Source: a virus
DNA length: 28,094 bases
Virus record (IMG/VR): IMGVR_UViG_3300028581_000193
Location: 1 to 28,094 of that record
Reading direction: 5' to 3' (one strand)
Position 1 is the first letter of the stretch. Every line of letters starts with the position of its first letter. The notes below the pieces were generated by a model that saw nothing but the letters and a program-made list of their open reading frames with translations, searched no databases and had not been told where the DNA came from. Positions 5,982-12,448 of this stretch are shown piece after piece. Position numbers and translations under genes: made by a program.

Positions 5982-5989
5982 TATAAAAT
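5982..5989 (+). promoter_or_regulatory. -10-like box TATAAAAT
   Basis: It lies in the 35-nt gap before the gene at 6013, 23 nt from its ATG. It belongs to a recurring set of TANAAT-type boxes before the late genes. Confidence 0.5.
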
Positions 5990-6012
5990 AAAGATAATGC
6001 AGGATAAATGAA

Positions 6013-6597
6013 ATGTTAGGTGGAATAGCAAAATTAGCAGGTAAGTATTTTAGTAAAGGTGGATTGGGAAGAGAAGTGGCAAAAGACGTAGGTATCCAAT
6101 CTGGTATATCAGGATTATTAGGACTGGTTGCTGGAGGTCCAGTAGCTGGTGTTGCCTATGGTGCAGGTGATTTTCTTACAAACTTACCATTGGTAATGGC
6201 AGCAAGAAAATTTGCTCCCGGTACAAAAGGAACTTTACAGGTAAAAGATTCAACTGGCAGGCTTGTAAGTAAACCTTACATGGCACCATCTGCTATAGAA
6301 CAAGGTGTTAATCTAGGCGCTTCCTTGTTATCGCCTGTAGCTGTCGATATGGTAACAGGAGGACGTTTACTTCCACAAGTAACACCTACTGTGCTTTCAC
6401 AAGAACAACAGTTATATCATCAAGGATTACAGTTTCAAACTTTAAATAATGGTGCAACACAATCTATTGCACAAGGAACAAGGTTTCAGTTACAAGGATT
6501 ACCAGAAAGAGTTACGTCTTTACCTGTTCCAGGTATTGAGCTACTTCCTGAACATCAAGCTTATTTAGCAGAACAAATGAAACAACTGCAATATTAA
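6013..6597 (+). CDS. Gly/Ala-rich hydrophobic-segment protein (194 aa)
   Basis: Residues about 28-62 form a glycine-rich hydrophobic region (GISGLLGLVAGGPVAGVAYG and a following LTNLPLVMAA), of the glycine-zipper type that can pack in membranes. The second half is polar, Gln-rich and helical, ending EQMKQLQY. No named family. An AGGA site 8 nt before the ATG supports this start; another ATG at 6008 meets a stop after two codons. Its stop is joined to the next start by TAATCATG. Together with 3484, 6600, 7594 and 8981 it forms a set of glycine-rich proteins that I consider candidate DNA-delivery proteins. Confidence 0.75.
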   Translation: MLGGIAKLAGKYFSKGGLGREVAKDVGIQSGISGLLGLVAGGPVAGVAYGAGDFLTNLPLVMAARKFAPGTKGTLQVKDSTGRLVSKPYMAPSAIEQGVNLGASLLSPVAVDMVTGGRLLPQVTPTVLSQEQQLYHQGLQFQTLNNGATQSIAQGTRFQLQGLPERVTSLPVPGIELLPEHQAYLAEQMKQLQY

Positions 6598-6599
6598 TC

Positions 6600-7556
6600 A
6601 TGGGACTTATTTCACAATTAAAAGATTTAGGAGCAGCAGGGCGAAAGGGATATCAAGTAGGCTCACGGGTTCAAGCCAACATGGCGGGAATAGGTGGAAC
6701 TCAGGGTGGTCGTGCTCCAGGATATTATGGGCAAAGTGTTTTGTCTCCTGAGTTTAAAAAAAAATTAACAGCAGAAGGAATAACAGCACGTGAAACACCA
6801 ATGGAGTTTCTTGGTGCTTACACCTCTCGTGTAATTGTAGATGCAGCAAATGATGGAACACGTACATATTGGTGGCGTTACAATCATCCGTTGGCTATTG
6901 CTCAACGTGTATCGGATCTGGTTTTAGACAAAGCAGGGATGCCTCAAAGTCCAGTAACAAGATCTCTTATTGGGTTAGGTGTAGGGTTACCAGCGATTGC
7001 TGCCGCTGGTACATATGACATTACTAATCCAGAGCAGCAATTTAGACCAAAAGGTTACTCTCAAGCTTATGCAGAAGAAGGTGCAGAAGATCGTCGTGAA
7101 TCAACTCAGCCAGCACAAGAATTATTTGAACGTTTTTTCCTGGGTAGAACAGGACGCCCTCTTAAATATGAAACAGCAAAACAAGATATTCCTGATCTCA
7201 CACCTGAACGATATGGCAATTATTTAAATTATCTTTATAATGATAAAGGTTTTCTTAATCTTGGTATTGTTAAAGGAACCACAGAAAATTTACAAGGTGT
7301 TCCTGAAGCCCGTTTATTAGGTTTTCCTGCTTCTATTCCTATGGTAGGTGGATTTACTGCAGGCACAGCAGGAGCAATCATAGGTGCTAAAACTGCTCCG
7401 CGTACAGCCAAAATTGCAGGACGCAGTGTTATGGGAGGTGTAATAGGATCAGCAGTGGGTGTTGCTATGGGACATGCAGTGAATGAAACAATAGCAGCAG
7501 CTAATAGACAAAAATTACCTAAGCTTTCAGAGTATCAACAACAAGATAATATCTGA
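6600..7556 (+). CDS. Glycine-zipper protein (318 aa)
   Basis: The C-terminal part (about residues 240-291) holds strong glycine-zipper repeats (GGFTAGTAGAIIGAK and SVMGGVIGSAVGVAMG). A shorter hydrophobic segment lies near 125-140 (SLIGLGVGLPAIAAAG). The middle is polar and rich in Tyr and Glu. Such segments can form tight helix bundles in membranes, as known for some ejection or pilot proteins of other phages; a role here is inferred. Translation probably restarts from the upstream gene through TAATCATG. No Shine-Dalgarno site is present. The TAGAAT box follows just after its stop. Confidence 0.75.
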   Translation: MGLISQLKDLGAAGRKGYQVGSRVQANMAGIGGTQGGRAPGYYGQSVLSPEFKKKLTAEGITARETPMEFLGAYTSRVIVDAANDGTRTYWWRYNHPLAIAQRVSDLVLDKAGMPQSPVTRSLIGLGVGLPAIAAAGTYDITNPEQQFRPKGYSQAYAEEGAEDRRESTQPAQELFERFFLGRTGRPLKYETAKQDIPDLTPERYGNYLNYLYNDKGFLNLGIVKGTTENLQGVPEARLLGFPASIPMVGGFTAGTAGAIIGAKTAPRTAKIAGRSVMGGVIGSAVGVAMGHAVNETIAAANRQKLPKLSEYQQQDNI

Positions 7557-7562
7557 TAGAAT
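7557..7562 (+). promoter_or_regulatory. -10-like box TAGAAT
   Basis: 31 nt before the ATG at 7594. A T4-late-like TATAAATA also occurs slightly downstream in the same AT-rich gap. No -35 hexamer at 17-bp spacing. Confidence 0.5.
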
Positions 7563-7593
7563 TTAAATATATAAATAAATGACTGAACAATAA

Positions 7594-8484
7594 ATGGCTC
7601 TTGTATCTCCAGAACAATTTGCACAGACTTATTTAGCTAATAGGATGAGTAGGGACATAGGCATGCTTTCGCCTGAAGCTGCAGCTGCTAGTGTTCTAGG
7701 ACAAGAAAAAATAGGACGAGGTTATAATGAAACTGTTGCAAATACAGCAACAGGCCTTCGTAACCGAGGATTTAATACTAGAAACATAGGAGGAACCGCA
7801 GCATTAGGAGCAGGCCTTCTTTCACTTGGAAATCAACTTCAACAAGATCAGCTTACTGGTGCTATTGCCTCTGTTCCAGGATCTATATTAGGCGGTATTG
7901 GAACGGCACAACTGGTTAAAAATATACCTGGACCACTCGGAAAGATAGCTAGGGTTGTAGCACCTGTAGTAGGGGCATACGGAACAGGAGAAGTTTTTGC
8001 TAGAGGAGCAGAAGGAATTAAAAATGCAATCACTGGGCAACAAACTGGAAATAAATCAGAGACAAAAGGAACTGAACCCCCTGCTTATATCCCTGGCACT
8101 AATATTCCATTAAATGAAACAGCACGATATCTTGAAAGTCAAAAAGCTATAGGTAGTCAACAACTTGATTTGTATAAAGGATACAGTGCAGCAGACAGAG
8201 CAGGAATGAAAGATATTATTCAACATAGTATGGAAACACAAGTACAACTTTCTAAACGGCTAGATCCAATTATTCAACAATCTAAAGATAAAGATATGGT
8301 GCGTACACAAGCCTTAATGAATACAGGAGGAAATATAGATGCACGTCTTGGTATGTTAGCTACACAAGGCGCTCTAGCTAAAGGAGCACAAGCAGAAGCT
8401 GGAGCATTAGCCCGTACTTTTGCAAGCACTAATCCGTATGCGCAATTTGCTGTTCGCCAATCACCTAATATTCAATTTGGTTAA
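7594..8484 (+). CDS. Gly/Ala-rich hydrophobic protein (296 aa)
   Basis: Starts MALVSPEQFAQTYLANRMSR. Residues about 65-142 are a long glycine/alanine/valine-rich region (AALGAGLLSLGNQL, ASVPGSILGGIGTAQLV, IARVVAPVVGAYGTGEVFA) with potential for several short membrane-active helices. The C-terminal half is helical, Gln-rich and ends with a polar NIQFG. No family recognised. It follows an AT-rich promoter-like gap and is coupled by TAATCATG to the next gene. I group it with the other glycine-rich proteins of this block as a likely virion or genome-delivery component. Confidence 0.75.
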   Translation: MALVSPEQFAQTYLANRMSRDIGMLSPEAAAASVLGQEKIGRGYNETVANTATGLRNRGFNTRNIGGTAALGAGLLSLGNQLQQDQLTGAIASVPGSILGGIGTAQLVKNIPGPLGKIARVVAPVVGAYGTGEVFARGAEGIKNAITGQQTGNKSETKGTEPPAYIPGTNIPLNETARYLESQKAIGSQQLDLYKGYSAADRAGMKDIIQHSMETQVQLSKRLDPIIQQSKDKDMVRTQALMNTGGNIDARLGMLATQGALAKGAQAEAGALARTFASTNPYAQFAVRQSPNIQFG

Positions 8485-8486
8485 TC

Positions 8487-8978
8487 ATGGCAAACGCTAA
8501 TAACTACTTTCGGCTTGCTGGATCTTCTATGGGAGTAGGAGCCAAGGATTTACTCACTGCTTTTGGACCCGAACCACAGTTTGGTACTAGGGCTTCTGGA
8601 CAAGCTTCTTTTGATCCTTCAAAAATGAGTGATCTAGCACAGGCGCTATATGTAGGAAATCTAAGTAGACCAAGTCAAGCAGAAGAAGCTAGGGCTTTAA
8701 TGCCAATTATAAATGCCTTAGATGATGCAAGAGCAACAAGAGCTAATGAATTAGCAAAGCAAAAATTTGGACAAGAAATAGCATATGCAGGGCTAGGCGC
8801 TTTATCTAAAGGAATACAAACAGGCATAGCTGGGGGTAGTCCAGAGATGCTTGCTTACATAGCGCAAAGTCCAGTAAGAGCAGCAGAAGCATATCAACGG
8901 GGTTTAACAACTATACCGCGTCAAGATGTTCCAGTATTTTCTCCTCAACCATATCCTAATAGACAATATTTTAGTTAA
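8487..8978 (+). CDS. Unknown protein (163 aa)
   Basis: A 163-residue protein starting MANANNYFRLAGSSMGVGAK. It has Ala-rich helices (DLAQALYVGNLSRPSQAEEA, DDARATRANELAKQKFGQE) and a short polar C-terminus with Pro and Tyr. It has no strong membrane segment, unlike its neighbours. The start is two nucleotides after the previous stop (TAATCATG), and the same junction leads to the next gene, so the three genes 7594-9535 are probably translated as one coupled series. Function is unknown; a structural role is inferred from context. Confidence 0.7.
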   Translation: MANANNYFRLAGSSMGVGAKDLLTAFGPEPQFGTRASGQASFDPSKMSDLAQALYVGNLSRPSQAEEARALMPIINALDDARATRANELAKQKFGQEIAYAGLGALSKGIQTGIAGGSPEMLAYIAQSPVRAAEAYQRGLTTIPRQDVPVFSPQPYPNRQYFS

Positions 8979-8980
8979 TC

Positions 8981-9535
8981 ATGGCTTATGATTGGGGTGG
9001 ATCGTTAGTCAACTCTGGTTTTGGAGACTGGAGTAAACTAGGCTCAGATACAAAAAAAGCAGGAAGTAGTATGTTTGATCCAGTATCTATGGGGATAGCT
9101 GCCGTAGGGCAGATAGGAGGTTCTTTTCTTACAGGACAAGCTAATCAGAGAGCGGCAGCAGAGCAACGTAAATCAGCGGAAAAACAAGCTTTATATAATT
9201 TTATGGGTACGATGCAATCAGCTAATGATGCACGTGCAGGAAGAGCGGTAGCACAATATAATAATGTATTTGGACAACTTGGTGGATCTCTATATAATGC
9301 ACCTATTGATTATGCATGGCAACGGAGAGGTAAAGAAGAAGACTTACAGCGATTTATGCCAATGCAATTTGCAATGGCAAGACAAGAAAATCGCTTAGGA
9401 GAAGAAGAAAGTCAAACTCCTTTATTTAGAGAAGGGAAAGAAAAAGACGCTAGAATGGAAAGATTCGCAGGTAGGTATGCAGCAGCATTACCTGCAATGA
9501 CTCAATATGGTCAGTTTAATTTACCAAACGTATAG
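8981..9535 (+). CDS. Unknown virion-type protein with short hydrophobic segment (184 aa)
   Basis: Starts MAYDWGGSLVNSGFGDWSKL. Residues 36-52 form a glycine-rich hydrophobic stretch (VSMGIAAVGQIGGSFLTG). A long charged helical region follows, rich in Ala, Gln and Arg (NQRAAAEQRKSAEKQALY), and the C-terminus is aromatic. A short hydrophobic hairpin followed by a long amphipathic helix is the sort of arrangement seen in internal virion proteins, but I cannot name a homologue. It is coupled to the previous gene by TAATCATG. Confidence 0.7.
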   Translation: MAYDWGGSLVNSGFGDWSKLGSDTKKAGSSMFDPVSMGIAAVGQIGGSFLTGQANQRAAAEQRKSAEKQALYNFMGTMQSANDARAGRAVAQYNNVFGQLGGSLYNAPIDYAWQRRGKEEDLQRFMPMQFAMARQENRLGEEESQTPLFREGKEKDARMERFAGRYAAALPAMTQYGQFNLPNV

Positions 9536-9545
9536 GAGTTAAATC

Positions 9546-10478
9546 ATGGGAGGCGGAGGATCTAAAGGCGGCGGCGGCGGTAATGATATGGCAATGATGA
9601 TGATGATGAATCAGCAGGCGGTAGCGTCTGCAAGAGAAGCTAGAGATGCACGAGATGCACAAGAAAGAATACTAAGTGAAGCACGAGCTGAAAAACAAAA
9701 AGAACTTGATCGTATTGATCGCATAGCTGCAGAACGTAAAGCCGCAGGAGAAGCGGGTCGTCCTGGATATATTGCTAATGTTAAAAGACGTTTATCAAGT
9801 GGTCTGATTGGAGAAGAATCAGCTCAGAAATTAGTAGAAGATTATTACACAAAATATGAACTTGCTCCAGCAGCAAACGAACTAGAAGATATAACTAAAA
9901 CATATCAAGAATTTGCGCCTAAACGTAGAGAAGCAGATATTTCAGCAGCCTATCAACGTCTTTTGGGTCGTGCGCCAACAGGAGAGGAGCTGGCACGAAA
10001 CCAGCAACAGATGAGCTTAGGGCGTACCACTGGTGCCATCGAGCAAGATATACAAGGAACACCAGAATACAAGAAGGCTCGCCCTAGTAGTGCCTTTGAA
10101 GCTGAGATGGAGGCTCGTTATGGTGGCCCCGTATTAGATGATACAGGTACCAGGACAGGTAAATATAAATATAATTTTGGAACAGGTGCCTTACCTGGTC
10201 TAACAGCTGATTTAATTTCTAAAACAAATGTTACTACCCCAGGTTTTCTTGCTCCTGGCGCTCCTGTGTTCACAGGATCGGCAGAAGAGATCGAAGGAGC
10301 AAAACAGTCTAAAAATAACTATGAAAGTTTTTTATATAATTCAGGATTAAAATCACTAGAAGGAAACATATCAACTGAATTAACTAAATTGCGTACTGAA
10401 GGTGACCTTAAAATAGGTAAGCAGCAAGGACAATACGGTTTATTAGCAAGTACCATAGGAGCTTTTAACTTCTCATGA
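9546..10478 (+). CDS. Gly/Met-rich N-terminus protein with DUF4214-like segment (310 aa)
   Basis: The N-terminus is low complexity: two poly-Gly runs, then a Met run (residues 15-21). A charged coiled-coil-like helix follows (about 25-70). Residues 130-179 (AAYQRLLGRAPTGEELARN ... GAIEQDIQGTPEYKKAR) match the general look of DUF4214-type helical repeats (YxxLLGRxP ... S/TxEY), which occur in bacterial surface and phage proteins; this is pattern recognition only. The rest is polar. An AGGAG site 7 nt before the ATG gives this gene a real ribosome-binding site. Its stop overlaps the next start (ATGA). Confidence 0.75.
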   Translation: MGGGGSKGGGGGNDMAMMMMMNQQAVASAREARDARDAQERILSEARAEKQKELDRIDRIAAERKAAGEAGRPGYIANVKRRLSSGLIGEESAQKLVEDYYTKYELAPAANELEDITKTYQEFAPKRREADISAAYQRLLGRAPTGEELARNQQQMSLGRTTGAIEQDIQGTPEYKKARPSSAFEAEMEARYGGPVLDDTGTRTGKYKYNFGTGALPGLTADLISKTNVTTPGFLAPGAPVFTGSAEEIEGAKQSKNNYESFLYNSGLKSLEGNISTELTKLRTEGDLKIGKQQGQYGLLASTIGAFNFS

Positions 10479-10615
10479 TGGAAGAACCTACACAAGAAGT
10501 AAATAAAACAAAAGAAATGAATGAAGAACGACCTCAGACTGAGTTTGATGTTAACAGATTCAAAGAACTATTAAAACTTTTAAAAACTAAACAAGACTCT
10601 AATACGTCTTTTTAA
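10475..10615 (+). CDS. Small acidic helical protein (46 aa)
   Basis: The ATG at 10475 overlaps the TGA of the preceding gene (ATGA), a classic coupled junction. The product starts MMEEPTQEVNKTKEMNEERP, is acidic at first and ends with a Lys/Leu-rich amphipathic helix (FKELLKLLKTKQDSNTSF). The stop is TAA at 10613-10615. No known family. Its small size and overlap suggest an accessory to the upstream protein. A TATAAT box lies 12 nt after its stop. Confidence 0.55.
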   Translation: MMEEPTQEVNKTKEMNEERPQTEFDVNRFKELLKLLKTKQDSNTSF

Positions 10616-10626
10616 GATTAAGTTGC

Positions 10627-10632
10627 TATAAT
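10627..10632 (+). promoter_or_regulatory. -10-like box TATAAT
   Basis: 23 nt before the ATG at 10656 in a 40-nt gap. Preceded by GC, with no recognisable -35 hexamer at the usual distance. Confidence 0.55.
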
Positions 10633-10655
10633 TAATTCAGTTAACGATAATAAAA

Positions 10656-10922
10656 ATGACCGCCACACCAAAAACGTACGCACAAAGGTTAGCTGGATTA
10701 AAAGCAGAAAAAGAAGCGGGAACGATTAATGAAGAGGCATATGGTGATTTAACAAAAGAATTAGTAGGAGGAGAATATGGTCCTCAGGCAGATCTTACTC
10801 AATTTGAATCCCTTCTTGGTAAATTAGAAGGTTCTAAGATGAAACAACAACGTCAAAAATCTGTTGAAGGACGTCGGGATATCTACAGCCAAGGTCTTTC
10901 TAGCATGATGGCTAACTTCTGA
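10656..10922 (+). CDS. Small charged helical protein (88 aa)
   Basis: Starts MTATPKTYAQRLAGLKAEKE. Lys/Glu-rich helices (AGTINEEAYGDLTKELVGGE) lead to a Gln/Arg-rich end (KMKQQRQKSVEGRRD). No membrane helix or known motif. The region YAQRLAGLKAEKEAGTINEE resembles a short helical-hairpin oligomerisation segment, which would fit a small virion or assembly protein. It follows a TATAAT box and precedes the gene at 10930 by 7 nt, so the two are probably expressed together. Confidence 0.65.
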   Translation: MTATPKTYAQRLAGLKAEKEAGTINEEAYGDLTKELVGGEYGPQADLTQFESLLGKLEGSKMKQQRQKSVEGRRDIYSQGLSSMMANF

Positions 10923-10929
10923 TAAGAAC

Positions 10930-11184
10930 ATGGCAGACGATATAGGCGCAGCATTTGACAACGATGAGTTGTTCACAGACAAAGGTCTTGAGCAATATCG
11001 CAAGGCCGCTGGTGTAGCTTATGAATTTGCTAAACAAAAGTACAAAGATACTGGTGAACAACAAAGAGAAACTATTGGAAAGCAAGCTACAGAAGAACGT
11101 GCAGGATCTAAACAAAAACAAGAGTTCAGTGAAAGCGACGAAGCCAGGGATACTGCCCAGGCCCGTGGAGCTTACAAATACTGA
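10930..11184 (+). CDS. Small charged protein overlapping the possible small terminase (84 aa)
   Basis: Starts MADDIGAAFDNDELFTDKGL and is hydrophilic, with many Lys, Gln and Glu and no hydrophobic core typical of a large domain. The end (SDEARDTAQARGAYKY) overlaps the likely start of the next gene in the +1 frame by 20-56 nt, depending on the start chosen. The overlap could reflect coupling; a programmed frameshift joining the two is a second possibility I rate as less likely. Function is unknown. Confidence 0.6.
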   Translation: MADDIGAAFDNDELFTDKGLEQYRKAAGVAYEFAKQKYKDTGEQQRETIGKQATEERAGSKQKQEFSESDEARDTAQARGAYKY

Positions 11185-11671
11185 AGTCTTTGATGCGTGG
11201 GCAGAAGGCTTAGACCCTGGTACCCATGAGTCATTCTGTTCTTTTTGTGCTGAAAACTATTCAACAATTGAGTGTTTTTTGTATGCTCGTTTCCTTGGTT
11301 ACCTAGGTAGTATTACTGCATGTGAAGAATGGATAAAAGAAAAGTATCAGAAACCTGACCACAGGCAGATACTACTGGATGAAATTGGCTACATGAAAGA
11401 TGATATCCGTTTGTTGCGTGACGATATTGAAAATATGGGTGTAAAAAGAGAAGCAGGGGTAGCACGTATTGCAGCAATGGAAAAAGAGCTTCGTGGTACC
11501 ATCAATCAAGTAGAGCAGTTCACTGCTAATAAAGATAGGAAAGGCTTGTTGATGGCAGGGGCAGACCGTGCCATACGTGAATTAGCTTTTATATTTAAAG
11601 ATGACCCAATAGAAGGTCCTTTAAAAGAAGCAGCAATGAGTGTATGGGCAAGAATGCAATTAGAAGAATAA
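11129..11671 (+). CDS. Possible terminase small subunit (180 aa)
   Basis: The frame is open from an ATG at 11021, but its first 35 residues are Asn/Lys-rich and read over the previous gene. GTG at 11129 (product (M)KATKPGILPRPVELTNTEVF) or GTG at 11165 are better starts, though neither has a strong ribosome-binding site. The protein has an N-terminal helical part with four Cys (Cys37, 40, 49 and 65 counting from 11129), a central coiled coil (GYMKDDIRLLRDDIENMGVK, then MEKELRGTINQVEQF) and a C-terminal helical part. A helical DNA-binding head plus coiled-coil oligomerisation domain, two kilobases or less before the large terminase, is what a small terminase subunit looks like. This identification is from architecture and position only. 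Confidence 0.5.
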   Translation: MKATKPGILPRPVELTNTEVFDAWAEGLDPGTHESFCSFCAENYSTIECFLYARFLGYLGSITACEEWIKEKYQKPDHRQILLDEIGYMKDDIRLLRDDIENMGVKREAGVARIAAMEKELRGTINQVEQFTANKDRKGLLMAGADRAIRELAFIFKDDPIEGPLKEAAMSVWARMQLEE

Positions 11672-11676
11672 TGTAC

Positions 11677-11682
11677 TAAAAT
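11677..11682 (+). promoter_or_regulatory. -10-like box TAAAAT
   Basis: 24 nt before the ATG at 11707, in the gap after the possible small terminase. No -35 hexamer at 17-bp spacing. Confidence 0.5.
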
Positions 11683-11706
11683 AAATTTATCACTCAAGTG
11701 AATAAC

Positions 11707-11883
11707 ATGGCTGGCAAAGTACCCCCTAAAGGGAAAGAAGAAATGAAGGGTGGCAAGAAGGCTATTCCACCTAATCCACCTAAAGGTGGTAAGCCTGGCG
11801 TTAAAGGCGCTGCAAAGCCTGTTGATAAGAAAGAGGACATGAAGGCCAAGATGGATCGTTTACGTGCCCTAAAGGGTAAGTAA
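11707..11883 (+). CDS. Small Lys/Pro/Gly-rich basic protein (58 aa)
   Basis: I use the ATG at 11707 (MAGKVPPKGKEEMKGGKKAI). An in-frame GTG nine bases earlier is possible but less typical. The product is extremely basic and low in complexity (KAIPPNPPKGGKPGVKGAAK), ending in a short charged helix (KAKMDRLRALKGK). Such proteins are usually disordered and may bind nucleic acid or an acidic partner. It sits between the possible terminase subunits in a group of three very small genes. No known family. Confidence 0.6.
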   Translation: MAGKVPPKGKEEMKGGKKAIPPNPPKGGKPGVKGAAKPVDKKEDMKAKMDRLRALKGK

Positions 11884-11890
11884 GGTAGTT

Positions 11891-12262
11891 ATGGGAGCCA
11901 ATAGCGGGTCACCAGGCATGGGAGGCGGAACTGCTGATGCAGGAAAGCAAGCCATGATGGAAGCCATGATGCGTAAACAAAGAGAAGAGCAAGTAACAAA
12001 TGCTCAAAGATCCCCAGTAAATGCTGATTTTCGCCCTGGTTTAGAACCAGATTATAGTGACATGGAAGCCAATAATCGTTACAGCGGTCTTGAAAACAGA
12101 TCTAATGTAGAAGCAGCTAATCCTACTGCTGGATTTAATATGCCTGCTAAAGGCGGTATCTCCATGGGACCAGGTAGATCTACTCGCTATACAGATGAAG
12201 ATGCCCAGGAAATAATGCAACGTGCTCAAATGGCAGCTCGTTCACAAAGACAGATGCGTTAA
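11891..12262 (+). CDS. Unknown Met/Gly/Gln-rich protein (123 aa)
   Basis: Starts MGANSGSPGMGGGTADAGKQ. It has a methionine-rich helix (AMMEAMMRKQREEQV), a polar middle and a helical Ala/Gln/Arg-rich end (DEDAQEIMQRAQMAARSQRQ). No hydrophobic core or motif is evident, suggesting a largely extended protein with helical ends. It begins 7 nt after the previous stop, with a weak TAAGG site upstream. Likely an accessory or structural protein of the packaging region; function unknown. Confidence 0.65.
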   Translation: MGANSGSPGMGGGTADAGKQAMMEAMMRKQREEQVTNAQRSPVNADFRPGLEPDYSDMEANNRYSGLENRSNVEAANPTAGFNMPAKGGISMGPGRSTRYTDEDAQEIMQRAQMAARSQRQMR

Positions 12263-12266
12263 TAGG

Positions 12267-12419
12267 ATGGCTAAAAAATCAATGCCTCCTGAAGTTCTTG
12301 AGATATTCAAGAATAAAGAGGCGAAAAAAGAAGACGGTTCTAATATGACAGACAAGGAAAAACGTAAGGCTGCTTTAGATAAAGCTCGTAAATATAAAGA
12401 ACAAAAATCTAAATCTTAG
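12267..12419 (+). CDS. Small basic protein (50 aa)
   Basis: The ATG at 12267 (MAKKSMPPEVLEIFKNKEAK) fits better than an upstream in-frame start at 12222, which reads through the end of the preceding gene. It is Lys-rich throughout, with a DKEKRKAALDKARKYKEQKS helix. Short basic proteins with an MPPEVLExF start followed by a Lys-rich helix occur in phage packaging regions as I recall, without a known job. It begins 4 nt after the upstream stop and directly precedes the large terminase gene. Confidence 0.65.
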   Translation: MAKKSMPPEVLEIFKNKEAKKEDGSNMTDKEKRKAALDKARKYKEQKSKS

Positions 12420-12421
12420 GC

Positions 12422-12427
12422 TATATT
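12422..12427 (+). promoter_or_regulatory. Weak -10-like box TATATT
   Basis: 21 nt before the ATG of the large terminase at 12449, in the only gap ahead of it. A poorer match than the other boxes. Confidence 0.3.
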
Positions 12428-12448
12428 TGATCTAGTTAGTTTCTTGGC

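Noticed and set aside
6997-7227. Second frame inside the glycine-zipper gene
   Set aside because: A Gln/Leu-rich shadow reading with no ribosome-binding site, inside a longer well-supported gene.
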